Shown here in pieces: positions 23,007 through 29,813 of a DNA stretch of 45,462 nucleotides. The DNA comes from CAYMLQ01 sp964390795 (GTDB lineage: Bacteria; Verrucomicrobiota; Kiritimatiellia; RFP12; UBA1067). A program made the translations under genes and the position numbers. The notes under the pieces were generated by a model. The model was not told the origin of the DNA. It ran no database searches and worked only from the letters and a program-made list of their open reading frames with translations. Numbering within the stretch: position 1 is the first letter of the stretch; each line of letters begins with the position of its first letter. The stretch covers positions 1 through 45,462 of the forward strand of contig CAYMLQ010000009.1 of assembly GCA_964390795.1 (NCBI GenBank). The letters run 5' to 3'.

Positions 23007-24797
23007 TCAGCGCCGCAGGGTCAGGGTCACGCGCCGCACGTCCATGACCGATCGGCCGGGGATTTCGAGCGCGCGCAACGCGAGTGTCCCAGCGCCCTTC
23101 TCAAGCCGGAGCGTGCCCAGCGCCAGCGGGCGGAAGGCCTTCATCTGGGATTCGCCGTCTGGACGCGGAAGCGTGTCCTGATTCGTGTTCAGCGGCGGAT
23201 CCCAGCCGGGCGCGACTCTGCCGGCGAGGCGGCTGCCGTTGAAGCTCAACTCGACCAGCGACCCCGCGTCCGCAAGCGGGCAGGTGTAGTCGATCACGGC
23301 GTCGTATTCGCCTGACGTCTGCACCTCGATCTCCCACGCCATCTGTCCCTCTTTGCCCGTCCAGTTCACAAAGTAAGAACAGTTGGGAGCCTTGGAACTT
23401 CGCTCCACGCCGCCGCTCGGGGCGCCGTCGCGGGCAGGCAGCATCGTGATTGGAAACTCGGGATAACCGACTCCGATCGTGCGGGGATCAACGTCTCCGC
23501 CTTTTTCAAGTTTGGCGGCTTCATCCGCCCCGAAGACGGCTTTGCGCCAGTCGCCGAGCGCGTGCGCCAGACGTGCCGCCTCATCGGGCTTTTGCGCGGC
23601 CACATTGCGCGTCTGACCCGGATCGTCAACCAGGTCGAAGAGCGCGCCCGCCTCGTTGAACCGGTACCGCTGCGAGCGTACGCTCGTTTTCCCTCCCCAT
23701 GCGGAGAAGATCATGCGCTCCGGCCACTCGGGCTTTGGGCCCGCCAGCAGCGACGAAAGGTCGCGTCCGTCGAGCGGCTTGTCGCCGACGCGCGCGACAC
23801 CCGCCAGCGCGGTCAGCGTGGGCAGCAGGTCGATCGCGCCGGCGACCTCCGCGACCGTCTTGGCTTGGGGAAGCTTCGCAGGCCAGCGGAGGTAACAGAC
23901 CGAGCGCACGCCTCCCTCATCGACAGAGCCCTTGCGGCCCGCCATGCCTCCGTTCCAGCGGGAGCTGTTCGGCCCGTTGTCGGAGAAGTACAGCACGATC
24001 GTGTTTGTCGCGAGGTTCAGAGCGTCGAGCCGCTTGAGCAGGCGTCCGACGTTCCAGTCCTGATTCTCGATCATGGCCAGCGCGCAGCGCGTCTGGTCGG
24101 GGATCTCCTGCCGGGGCTGCGTGGCGACCTGTTCGAGCGGCCTGTCCTTGAAGCGCTTCCAGTTCTCCTCCGGCGCGGCCCACGGCGAGTGCGGCGTGGT
24201 GAAGGGCACATAGCAGAAGAAGGGCCGTTCTCGATTGCGTTCGATGAACGCCAGCGCCTCGTCGGTGCAGACGTCCACGATGTAGCCCTTGGCGCGTTCC
24301 ATGCGGCCGTCACGCTCCAGCGGCGGATCGACGTATTCGCCCCAGTGACCTGATGTGTGGCCGAAGTAGGTGTCGAACCCGCGCGCCATCGGATGATAGG
24401 GCCACTGGCTGCCGTTGTGCCACTTGCCGAACGCTCCGGTGGCGTAGCCCGCCGCACGGAAGGCGTCGGCGACCGTACGCTCGTCGAGGTTCAGCCGCTC
24501 GTGGCCTGTGGACACGCCGCGCACGCCGGTGCGCGGATAGTAGCGGCCCGTGAGGAACTCCGCCCGCGTGGGCGAGCACACCGGACAGACGTAGAAGCGG
24601 TCAAGCGACACGCCGTCGCGAGCGAGCGAGTCGATGTGCGGCGTGCGGACCATCCGGTTGCCGCTATGGCCGTAATCGCCCCAGCCCGCGTCGTCGGCGA
24701 GCAGGACGACCACGTTGGGCCGCGCCGCGGCGCGCGCCGCCACGCTGCATAGAACGGCGATTACGAGAAAGGCCTGTCGGTTTCGTGTTGTGCTCAT
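23007..24797 (-). CDS. Secreted sulfatase with C-terminal accessory domain
   Basis: A 596-residue protein from ATG 24797; a TTG at 24815 is an alternative. The signal peptide (RQAFLVIAVLCSVAARAAA) is followed by the sulfatase fold: metal-binding LLADDAGWGD (D35, D36) and the formylglycine motif CSPTR at C74-R78, which needs a maturase for Cys conversion. The catalytic domain runs to about residue 440. The last 130 residues (GEYDAVIDYTCPLADAGS) form a beta-sandwich-like, possibly carbohydrate-binding domain. The specificity is unknown; PVC bacteria use such enzymes on sulfated polysaccharides. An attC-like site lies just upstream of its start. Confidence 0.9.
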   Translation of the reverse strand: MSTTRNRQAFLVIAVLCSVAARAAARPNVVVLLADDAGWGDYGHSGNRMVRTPHIDSLARDGVSLDRFYVCPVCSPTRAEFLTGRYYPRTGVRGVSTGHERLNLDERTVADAFRAAGYATGAFGKWHNGSQWPYHPMARGFDTYFGHTSGHWGEYVDPPLERDGRMERAKGYIVDVCTDEALAFIERNRERPFFCYVPFTTPHSPWAAPEENWKRFKDRPLEQVATQPRQEIPDQTRCALAMIENQDWNVGRLLKRLDALNLATNTIVLYFSDNGPNSSRWNGGMAGRKGSVDEGGVRSVCYLRWPAKLPQAKTVAEVAGAIDLLPTLTALAGVARVGDKPLDGRDLSSLLAGPKPEWPERMIFSAWGGKTSVRSQRYRFNEAGALFDLVDDPGQTRNVAAQKPDEAARLAHALGDWRKAVFGADEAAKLEKGGDVDPRTIGVGYPEFPITMLPARDGAPSGGVERSSKAPNCSYFVNWTGKEGQMAWEIEVQTSGEYDAVIDYTCPLADAGSLVELSFNGSRLAGRVAPGWDPPLNTNQDTLPRPDGESQMKAFRPLALGTLRLEKGAGTLALRALEIPGRSVMDVRRVTLTLRR

Positions 24798-24809
24798 AGG
24801 TACACAGAA

Positions 24810-24865
24810 CCTCAACGTCAGCGGTGAGGCGGCGGTATCCCGTCGCCTCCACCGCGTTGTTCGCC
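24810..24865 (-). other. attC-like recombination site A
   Basis: A 56-bp imperfect inverted repeat. On the minus strand it begins GGCGAACAACGCGG, has a central stem GAGGCGACGG / CCGCCGCCTC, and ends CGCTGACGTTGAGG. The left side carries the unpaired bases typical of attC sites. Length and ends match the sites at 38034, 38695, 39002 and 39374. It follows the antitoxin stop (24883) and precedes the sulfatase ATG by 12 bases. Confidence 0.65.
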
Positions 24866-24882
24866 GCTTATTTTACGACAGC

Positions 24883-25113
24883 TCAATGAACATGGCTCAG
24901 CTTAGCGGAGACGATCTCCACCAAGGAGCGCAATGCCGCGTTGACCGATTCCTCTGTGGGAAAATAGGCAGCAACATCAGGTGAAAGGAGCACGAGATTC
25001 GTGCCCTCGTGGAACTGTTTCGCATACTTGCCTCGTACGCCACCCTTTAGTTTTGAGAGGTCGTACTCCGGACGTAACCCGTCATCCGGTTCTCTACTGT
25101 TCGTTTTCTTCAT
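24883..25113 (-). CDS. Antitoxin-like partner of BrnT
   Basis: A 76-residue protein whose start (25113) overlaps the brnT end by 20 bases. It is not an obvious BrnA; instead it shows GGVRGKYAKQFHEGTNLVLLSPDVAAYF followed by a C-terminal helix (EESVNAALRSLVEIV). This pattern is common in small proteins encoded next to BrnT or RelE-type toxins. DNA binding and autoregulation are presumed from the pairing. The attC-like site A lies immediately downstream, which would make brnT plus this gene one cassette. Confidence 0.65.
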   Translation of the reverse strand: MKKTNSREPDDGLRPEYDLSKLKGGVRGKYAKQFHEGTNLVLLSPDVAAYFPTEESVNAALRSLVEIVSAKLSHVH

Positions 25114-25372
25114 AGTGCCGTTGCTCCCGCTTAGTCGTTCGTCGTGCGCTGATGATTCGAATGTTTGAGCCGCGGTCTGTGTGCGCAACCATAAGCACCC
25201 GCCCCGCCTGAGATAAACCCACGGTCACAAACCGCTGTTCTGCTACCGAGTGATCCGGATCGTGATACGTGATCGAAAGGGGATCGGCAAGGACTGACGC
25301 GCCCTCGTGAAAGGATACGCCGTGCTTCCGCAGGTTGCTTTCGGCCTTCCGTTGATCCCATTCAAAGTTCAT
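25094..25372 (-). CDS. brnT: BrnT-family toxin
   Basis: A 92-residue protein with MNFEWDQRKAESNLRKHGVSF at the N-terminus, DPLSITYHDPDHS in the middle and NIRIISARRTTKREQRHYEE at the C-terminus, the full BrnT signature (RelE-like fold mRNA interferase). It is complete, in contrast to the deleted brnT at 36242-36397. It is the first gene of its pair, with the antitoxin overlapping its 3' end. Confidence 0.88.
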   Translation of the reverse strand: MNFEWDQRKAESNLRKHGVSFHEGASVLADPLSITYHDPDHSVAEQRFVTVGLSQAGRVLMVAHTDRGSNIRIISARRTTKREQRHYEENEQ

Positions 25373-25443
25373 GGTTACATGATACCTCGTTGTTCTCGGA
25401 TCGGCAATCCTCTCTTGTCACACCTTGCTGCATAACCCCACGC

Positions 25444-25641
25444 TCATAATCCCATGATCTTGAGACCCAAAGGTAAGAAGAGGTGCTTTCTCATCTTGGG
25501 GTCTTCTTGGCGTGTACCAATCCATCCTGTGTCCATCAGTCCGTCGCTCGGTTTGTCAGATTCACTTCTCATGAGATGTGAATCCACATTCGCAAGACCT
25601 TCCTGGTCTAGAAACCCTGTCCATTTCGTGATTCTTTTCTT
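25444..25641 (-). repeat. Dispersed repeat R3, copy 1 (may encode a 67-residue peptide)
   Basis: About 195 bp also found, more degenerate, at 35800-36010. Shared blocks include GGGTCTTCTTGGCGTG, CCGTCGCTCGGT, a near-palindrome ATTCACTTCTCATGAGATGTGAAT-like segment at 25560-25583, ATTCGCAAGACCTT and TCTAGAAACCCTGT. On the minus strand it begins right after the core of attC-like site B and could encode a 67-residue peptide (stop at 25444), but the copy at 35800 does not keep that frame, so I treat it as a repeat, not a gene. Confidence 0.6.
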
Positions 25642-25715
25642 TCCCAACGTCAGCGACCACCCTCCGAAGGCCCCGTCTGCGGTGCCGAAGGTTGCGGTGC
25701 CGCGCGTGGTTGTGC
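25642..25715 (-). other. attC-like recombination site B
   Basis: The minus-strand ends are GCACAACCACGCG and GGTCGCTGACGTTGGGA, as in sites A, E and F, but the interior is longer (74 bp in all). It overlaps the 3' end of the CxxC protein gene at 25650, as attC sites often do. Confidence 0.55.
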
Positions 25716-26000
25716 AGATTCTTTCTGTCGTCTCTTCGCTTCAGCAATCACTCGATCCTCAAGACCTTCAATACAACGGTGACACACGTATGCGCTGGGT
25801 TGTGCCGCGGGTTGACCAAAGAGGGTTTCTACGATAAGGCCACCGGCACCATCAGGGACTTTGACCGCGTTTCGGCGTACACAAATAGTTCCGCATGCTG
25901 CGCACGGCACTTGGCGTAGCGCGTATCCCGCGACAGCGACAGCGGCGAGGACCAGTGCCAGCGCAGCAAGTCCTATCAGCATGATCCTTCTTCTCGTCAT
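25650..26000 (-). CDS. Small membrane-anchored protein with two CxxC motifs
   Basis: 116 residues from ATG 26000. One membrane helix (IMLIGLAALALVLAAVAVAGYAL) is followed by CAAC and, 40 residues later, CHRC, a likely zinc-ribbon or redox pair, then a helix and a Pro/Gln/Ala tail. The start lies 5 bases after an integron-core-like GTTGGGA, and the stop lies inside attC-like site B, so it has the layout of a single-gene cassette. No family is recognised. Confidence 0.55.
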   Translation of the reverse strand: MTRRRIMLIGLAALALVLAAVAVAGYALRQVPCAACGTICVRRNAVKVPDGAGGLIVETLFGQPAAQPSAYVCHRCIEGLEDRVIAEAKRRQKESAQPRAAPQPSAPQTGPSEGGR

Positions 26001-26003
26001 CTC

Positions 26004-26275
26004 TCCCAACGTCGGCAATGAGGATCAAAAATAGCACGAGCTATAGCATCCCGGCAGATGCAAACCCTCAACGGTCTCATTGGAAATCAACGACTTACAT
26101 CGGGATTTTGATGCTTTGCGGGTTTGATATGCATCCCTGATACGCCTCAAACGCACTCGATGCCGCCGTGCCACACTTTTCACCATTGCATGAACGATAG
26201 CACACCCCCTATCCCAGCCTCAAGCCCGGTTCCATTTTCATGCAGTCACGCGTTCCCCGACTCATAACTCCTCCT
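26004..26275 (-). other. Dispersed leader repeat R4, copy 1, with core GTTGGGA
   Basis: About 265 bp homologous to 40113-40390. Both copies contain the identical TTGATATGCATCCCTGATAC followed by GCCTC, the block AGCACACCCCCTATCC, and on the minus strand a promoter-like segment (GTTGAGGGT..TTGCAT...CGGGA.GCT.TAGC). At the gene-proximal end stands one integron-type core (GTTGGGA on the minus strand, 26004-26010) without a pairing half. In both places R4 is directly upstream of the first gene of a minus-strand cassette array, so an attI/promoter-like role is plausible but unproven. Confidence 0.55.
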
Positions 26276-26297
26276 AAACTGAATCGCACCCCAGGTT

Positions 26298-26429
26298 CAG
26301 CAATTCGAGATTTGGCTTCTAAGCCACGGGAATGCAGGCTAAAGCCTGTACTACGAACGGTTTCTTACACGGAAAGAAGCGTTTGTAGTGCAGCCTTCAG
26401 GCTGTCTCAAGCCAAATCTAGAATTGCTG
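26298..26429 (+). mobile_element. MITE-like element, 132-bp family, copy 1
   Basis: The ends are CAGCAATTCGAGATTTGGC and, inverted, CAGCAATTCTAGATTTGGC. The interior folds through CAGGCT/AGCCTG, CAGCCT/AGGCTG and a longer stem around GTACTACGAACG. A nearly identical copy lies in opposite orientation at 43329-43460. The flanks (CCCCAGGTT and CCGCAGTTG) agree at only 6 of 9 positions. It sits between R4 and the proB promoter. Confidence 0.85.
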
Positions 26430-26446
26430 CCGCAGTTGCCCTCCGC

Positions 26447-26475
26447 TTGCATTTCCACCGGACTTCACGTAAACT
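26447..26475 (+). promoter_or_regulatory. Putative proBA promoter
   Basis: TTGCAT (26447-26452) and TAAACT (26470-26475) are 17 bases apart, 64 bases before the proB start. They stand just downstream of the MITE-like element. Confidence 0.5.
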
Positions 26476-26539
26476 AACCCTGTTTTTTGATCTTGTAACA
26501 AGCGAACCTGAACGAACAACCCGTAACCGCGTTTTTCCC

Positions 26540-27346
26540 ATGAATTTTGAACACCGTTTCAGAGAGTTCATTCCCGAAGCCCGCCGCATCGTCGTCAAAA
26601 TCGGAACTCGCGTGATCGCGCAGAAAACCGGACGCCCCGACATGCGGCCGCTCAAAAGCCTGGTGGCCCAGGTCGCCGAACTGCACCGCAAGGGGTATGA
26701 AGTCCTCATGGTCTCCTCCGGCGCCGTGGGCGCAGGCGTGGAGGCCTTGGGAATGAAAGAGCGCCCCAAAACAGTCCCCGACCTTCAAATGTGCGCGGCT
26801 GTCGGCCAGGCGCGCCTGATGTCGCATTACGAGGATCTGTTCAACGCTGAAAAGATCATCATCGGCCAGGTGCTGCTGACGCACGCCGACTTTCAGCACC
26901 GCATCCGTTTCGCCAACGCCAAGCGTACCATGGAGCACATGATCCGCCACAACGTGATCCCGATCATCAACGAGAACGACGTGGTGGCGGACGAAGAGAT
27001 CAAGGCTGACCTGTCGCTCGGAGACAATGACTACCTCGCCGCCTTGGTGGTGAAACTCGTGCGCGCGGATCTCCTGATTATCCTGAGCACCGTCGACGGC
27101 GTGCTGGATGCGGCCGGAAAGCGCGTCCCCTGCATTGAGAACCTCAACGACGCCTTCACGCTGGTCAAGCCTGCGGAGGCCGGCGGCCTCTCCAAAGGCG
27201 GCATGGACTCCAAGTTGCGCGCCGCGCAAATCGCGGTGAAAGCCGGCTGCGGCGTCGTCATCGCCTGCGGTCGAAACAAGAACGTGCTCACCGAGGTCGT
27301 GGCCGGCCATGACACCGGCACCCTGATCCTCAGCAGCGCCCTCTGA
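26540..27346 (+). CDS. proB: Glutamate 5-kinase, short form
   Basis: ProB phosphorylates glutamate to gamma-glutamyl phosphate, the first step of proline synthesis. 268 residues from ATG 26540; longer upstream reading frame is repeat sequence. Amino-acid kinase motifs are clear: RIVVKIGTRVI, VSSGAVGAGVEALG, IINENDVVADEE, LSLGDNDYLAALVV, STVDGVLD and GGMDSKLRAAQIA. The C-terminal PUA domain of the E. coli enzyme (367 residues) is missing, as in other short ProB forms, so feedback control may differ. proA follows after a repeat-filled gap of 107 bases. Confidence 0.93.
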   Translation: MNFEHRFREFIPEARRIVVKIGTRVIAQKTGRPDMRPLKSLVAQVAELHRKGYEVLMVSSGAVGAGVEALGMKERPKTVPDLQMCAAVGQARLMSHYEDLFNAEKIIIGQVLLTHADFQHRIRFANAKRTMEHMIRHNVIPIINENDVVADEEIKADLSLGDNDYLAALVVKLVRADLLIILSTVDGVLDAAGKRVPCIENLNDAFTLVKPAEAGGLSKGGMDSKLRAAQIAVKAGCGVVIACGRNKNVLTEVVAGHDTGTLILSSAL

Positions 27347-27453
27347 GCAAGGAGGAGTTAGCAGTTAGGAGTTAGAAGTTCAGATGCTAACATCCCCCTC
27401 CTAATCTTCTTACTCTTAACTACTAACTACTAACTGCTAACTGCTAACTTCCC
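27347..27453. repeat. GTTAGCAGTTAGG repeat with inverted arms between proB and proA
   Basis: Left arm GGAGTTAGCAGTTAGGAGTT (about 27354-27379); right arm of AACTACTAACTACTAACTGC units (about 27418-27446), ending ACTTCCC directly before the proA ATG. In RNA the arms would pair and enclose about 40 bases. It uses the same unit as 3883-4080. The proA ribosome binding region is thus made of repeat sequence. Confidence 0.8.
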
Positions 27454-28707
27454 ATGACTCTTCACGACACCATCCGGACCATTGGCGACCAGGCGCTCGC
27501 CGCCTCGCGCAGGCTGGCGAGCCTCTCGACCAAGAAAAAGAACGCGGCGCTCCTCGCGATGGCTGACGCGCTCGACCAGCAGCGCGACCTCATCAAAGAG
27601 GCGAACGCCCAAGATCTCGCGCAGGCCAAAGCCGCCGGGCTCTCCGCCGCCATGCTTGACCGCCTGATGCTGACCGACGCCCGCATCGATGCCATGACCC
27701 AAGGGGTCCGCGAGGTCGCGGCCCTGCCTGACCCGGTCGGAAAGAAAATCTGGAAGCGCACGCGCCCCAACGGACTGGTGATCGAGAAGCGGCGCGTGCC
27801 CCTCGGTGTCGTGGCCATCATTTTCGAGTCCCGACCGAACGTCACCGCGGACGCCGCCGTGCTCTGCATCAAAACCTCCAACGCCGTGATCTTGCGCGGA
27901 GGCAAGGAGGCGCTCAACTCCAACCTCGCCATCGCCCGCGCCCTCCAGGAGGGCGGCGCGAGTGCGGGTCTGCCCAAACATGCAGTCCAGCTCATCGAAA
28001 CCATTGACCGCGAGGCCGTGCGCGAACTCGTGCAGCTGGACGACCGCGTGGATGTCGTAATCCCCCGCGGAGGCGAGTCGCTGATCCGCGCCGTGGTCGA
28101 GAACGCGCGCGTCCCTGTGCTCAAGCACTACAAGGGCGTCTGCCACGTCTTCGTCGACGCCTCCGCCGAACTGGACCAGGCGATCGCCATTGTCGAAAAC
28201 GCCAAGTGCCAGCGGCCCAGCGCGTGCAACGCCATGGAAACGCTCCTCGTACACCAAGATGCCGCCGACGCGTTCCTCCCGATGCTCGGCGCGCTGGCCG
28301 TCCGCCGCAAGGTGGAACTGCGCGGCTGCAAAGCCACCTGCGCCCGCCTGACCGCCTGCAAACCGGCCATCGAGCAGGACTGGACGACCGAGTACCTCGA
28401 CCTGATTCTCAATGTGCGCGTCGTGAAAGATCTCAAGGCCGCCATCACGCATATCAACACCTATAGCTCGCACCACTCCGATGCGATCGTCACCGCCGAC
28501 GCGAAGAGCGCCAAGCGTTTTCAGAAAGAGGTCGATTCGGCAGCCGTCTATGTCAACGCCTCCACGCGTTTCACCGACGGCGGCGAGTTCGGCATGGGCG
28601 CCGAGATGGGCATCAGCACCGACAAACTCCACGCCCGCGGCCCCATGGGGCTTGAAGAGCTGACCACCTACAAATACGTTGTGTCCGGAAACGGCCAGAT
28701 CCGCTGA
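27454..28707 (+). CDS. proA: Gamma-glutamyl phosphate reductase
   Basis: A 417-residue NADPH-dependent enzyme that reduces gamma-glutamyl phosphate to glutamate semialdehyde, the step after ProB. Aldehyde-dehydrogenase-superfamily motifs typical of ProA are present: VPLGVVAIIFESRPNVTADA, LRGGKEALNSN, VIPRGGESLI, the catalytic Cys region NAKCQRPSACNAMETLL, and the C-terminal FGMGAEMGISTDKLHARGPM. Length is normal. The start follows the repeat at 27347-27453 with no strong Shine-Dalgarno. It forms an operon with proB and probably nrnA, which starts 10 bases downstream. Confidence 0.95.
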   Translation: MTLHDTIRTIGDQALAASRRLASLSTKKKNAALLAMADALDQQRDLIKEANAQDLAQAKAAGLSAAMLDRLMLTDARIDAMTQGVREVAALPDPVGKKIWKRTRPNGLVIEKRRVPLGVVAIIFESRPNVTADAAVLCIKTSNAVILRGGKEALNSNLAIARALQEGGASAGLPKHAVQLIETIDREAVRELVQLDDRVDVVIPRGGESLIRAVVENARVPVLKHYKGVCHVFVDASAELDQAIAIVENAKCQRPSACNAMETLLVHQDAADAFLPMLGALAVRRKVELRGCKATCARLTACKPAIEQDWTTEYLDLILNVRVVKDLKAAITHINTYSSHHSDAIVTADAKSAKRFQKEVDSAAVYVNASTRFTDGGEFGMGAEMGISTDKLHARGPMGLEELTTYKYVVSGNGQIR

Positions 28708-28717
28708 GCCTACCTAC

Positions 28718-29761
28718 ATGAAGCACACCCCAAAACCGCATAAAGCCAAGCCGGATGAAGTGATCAAGGCCATCTCCCGCGCGGAGAGCGTGCTGATCAC
28801 CGGCCATGTCCGCGCCGACGGCGATTCGCTCGGCTGCATGATCGCCCTCGCCCACCTGCTCAACCGCGCGGGCATCAAGGCGGTTGCCACGGCCGAACGC
28901 AAGGGCCTGGGCGGACCCGGCTTTCTGGCGGGTGTCGAGAAACTCATCGCCCCTGAGAAGGCCGCGAAAAAGCGGGTCGATCTGCTGATCTCTGTGGACT
29001 GCGGCTCCTTCGACCGCCTGCCCGAGCCCATCCAGCCTTTGGCGTCCAGGCTGACGGTCATCAATATCGACCACCACCGCACCAACACGCTTTTCGGAAC
29101 GCTGAACTGGATCGACGGCTGCTGCTCCTCTGCCGGCGAGATGGTCTGGCGCCTCGCCCGCAAGGCCGGCTGGCAACTTGATGCCGTGGCCGCCGAAGCG
29201 CTGTGGGTCGCCGTCATCACCGACACCGGCCGCTTCGCCTATGACCAGACCACCCCCGCCACGCTGCGGTGCGGCGCGGATCTTTTACGATACGGCGTCC
29301 GCACGGCCATCATCAACGACACGCTCTACTGCTCGTTCAGCCGTATCTCGATGGAGCTGAAAAGGCGCGCCTTCCGCACCCTGTCGGTCTCCGAAAACAA
29401 CGAGATCGCTTCGGTCACCCTCACCGGGCAAGACTTCGAGGAGACCGGCGGCACCAAGGCCGACGCCGAAGACGTCATTGAGATTCCCCGCAGCCTGATC
29501 GGCAACCGCGTCGCGCTTTTCTTCTACGGCACCGAAGACGATGACGCCGAAACGCGCGTCAGCATCCGCACGCGCGCCCCGCTCGACGCCACCGTGATCG
29601 CCAAACAGTTCGGCGGCGGCGGCCATTCGCGCGCCGCAGGCTGCACGGTACGCGAGCCGCTCAGCCAAGCCAAGAAGACCATCCGCAAAGTCATCTCCGA
29701 CTGGCTGGAGCAGCAGCCGCCCGGCGCCGACGGCGTCGTTGCTGACTCGCCGCACGGGTAA
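28718..29761 (+). CDS. nrnA: DHH-family phosphoesterase, NrnA-like
   Basis: 347 residues from ATG 28718. DHH/DHHA1 phosphoesterase with metal ligands H30, D34 and D36 (GHVRADGDS), D94 (SVDCG), the DHH motif at 118-120 (NIDHHRTN) and the DHHA1 motif GGGGHSRAAG near residue 310. NrnA proteins degrade nano-RNAs and dephosphorylate pAp; some relatives hydrolyse c-di-AMP products. The exact substrate cannot be told from sequence. It lies 10 bases after proA and is probably cotranscribed. Confidence 0.85.
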   Translation: MKHTPKPHKAKPDEVIKAISRAESVLITGHVRADGDSLGCMIALAHLLNRAGIKAVATAERKGLGGPGFLAGVEKLIAPEKAAKKRVDLLISVDCGSFDRLPEPIQPLASRLTVINIDHHRTNTLFGTLNWIDGCCSSAGEMVWRLARKAGWQLDAVAAEALWVAVITDTGRFAYDQTTPATLRCGADLLRYGVRTAIINDTLYCSFSRISMELKRRAFRTLSVSENNEIASVTLTGQDFEETGGTKADAEDVIEIPRSLIGNRVALFFYGTEDDDAETRVSIRTRAPLDATVIAKQFGGGGHSRAAGCTVREPLSQAKKTIRKVISDWLEQQPPGADGVVADSPHG

Positions 29762-29813
29762 GCGGCGGGTTTCATCCCAGTAATTCTGGTGTTCTCAAGA
29801 AAGGAAGACGGCT

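Noticed and set aside
23562..24353. Plus-strand frame of 263 residues
   Set aside because: It lies opposite the sulfatase catalytic domain and is Arg/Leu-rich shadow sequence.
26240..26539. N-terminal extension of ProB by 100 residues
   Set aside because: The extra codons are the MITE-like element and flanking repeat; family alignment begins at ATG 26540.
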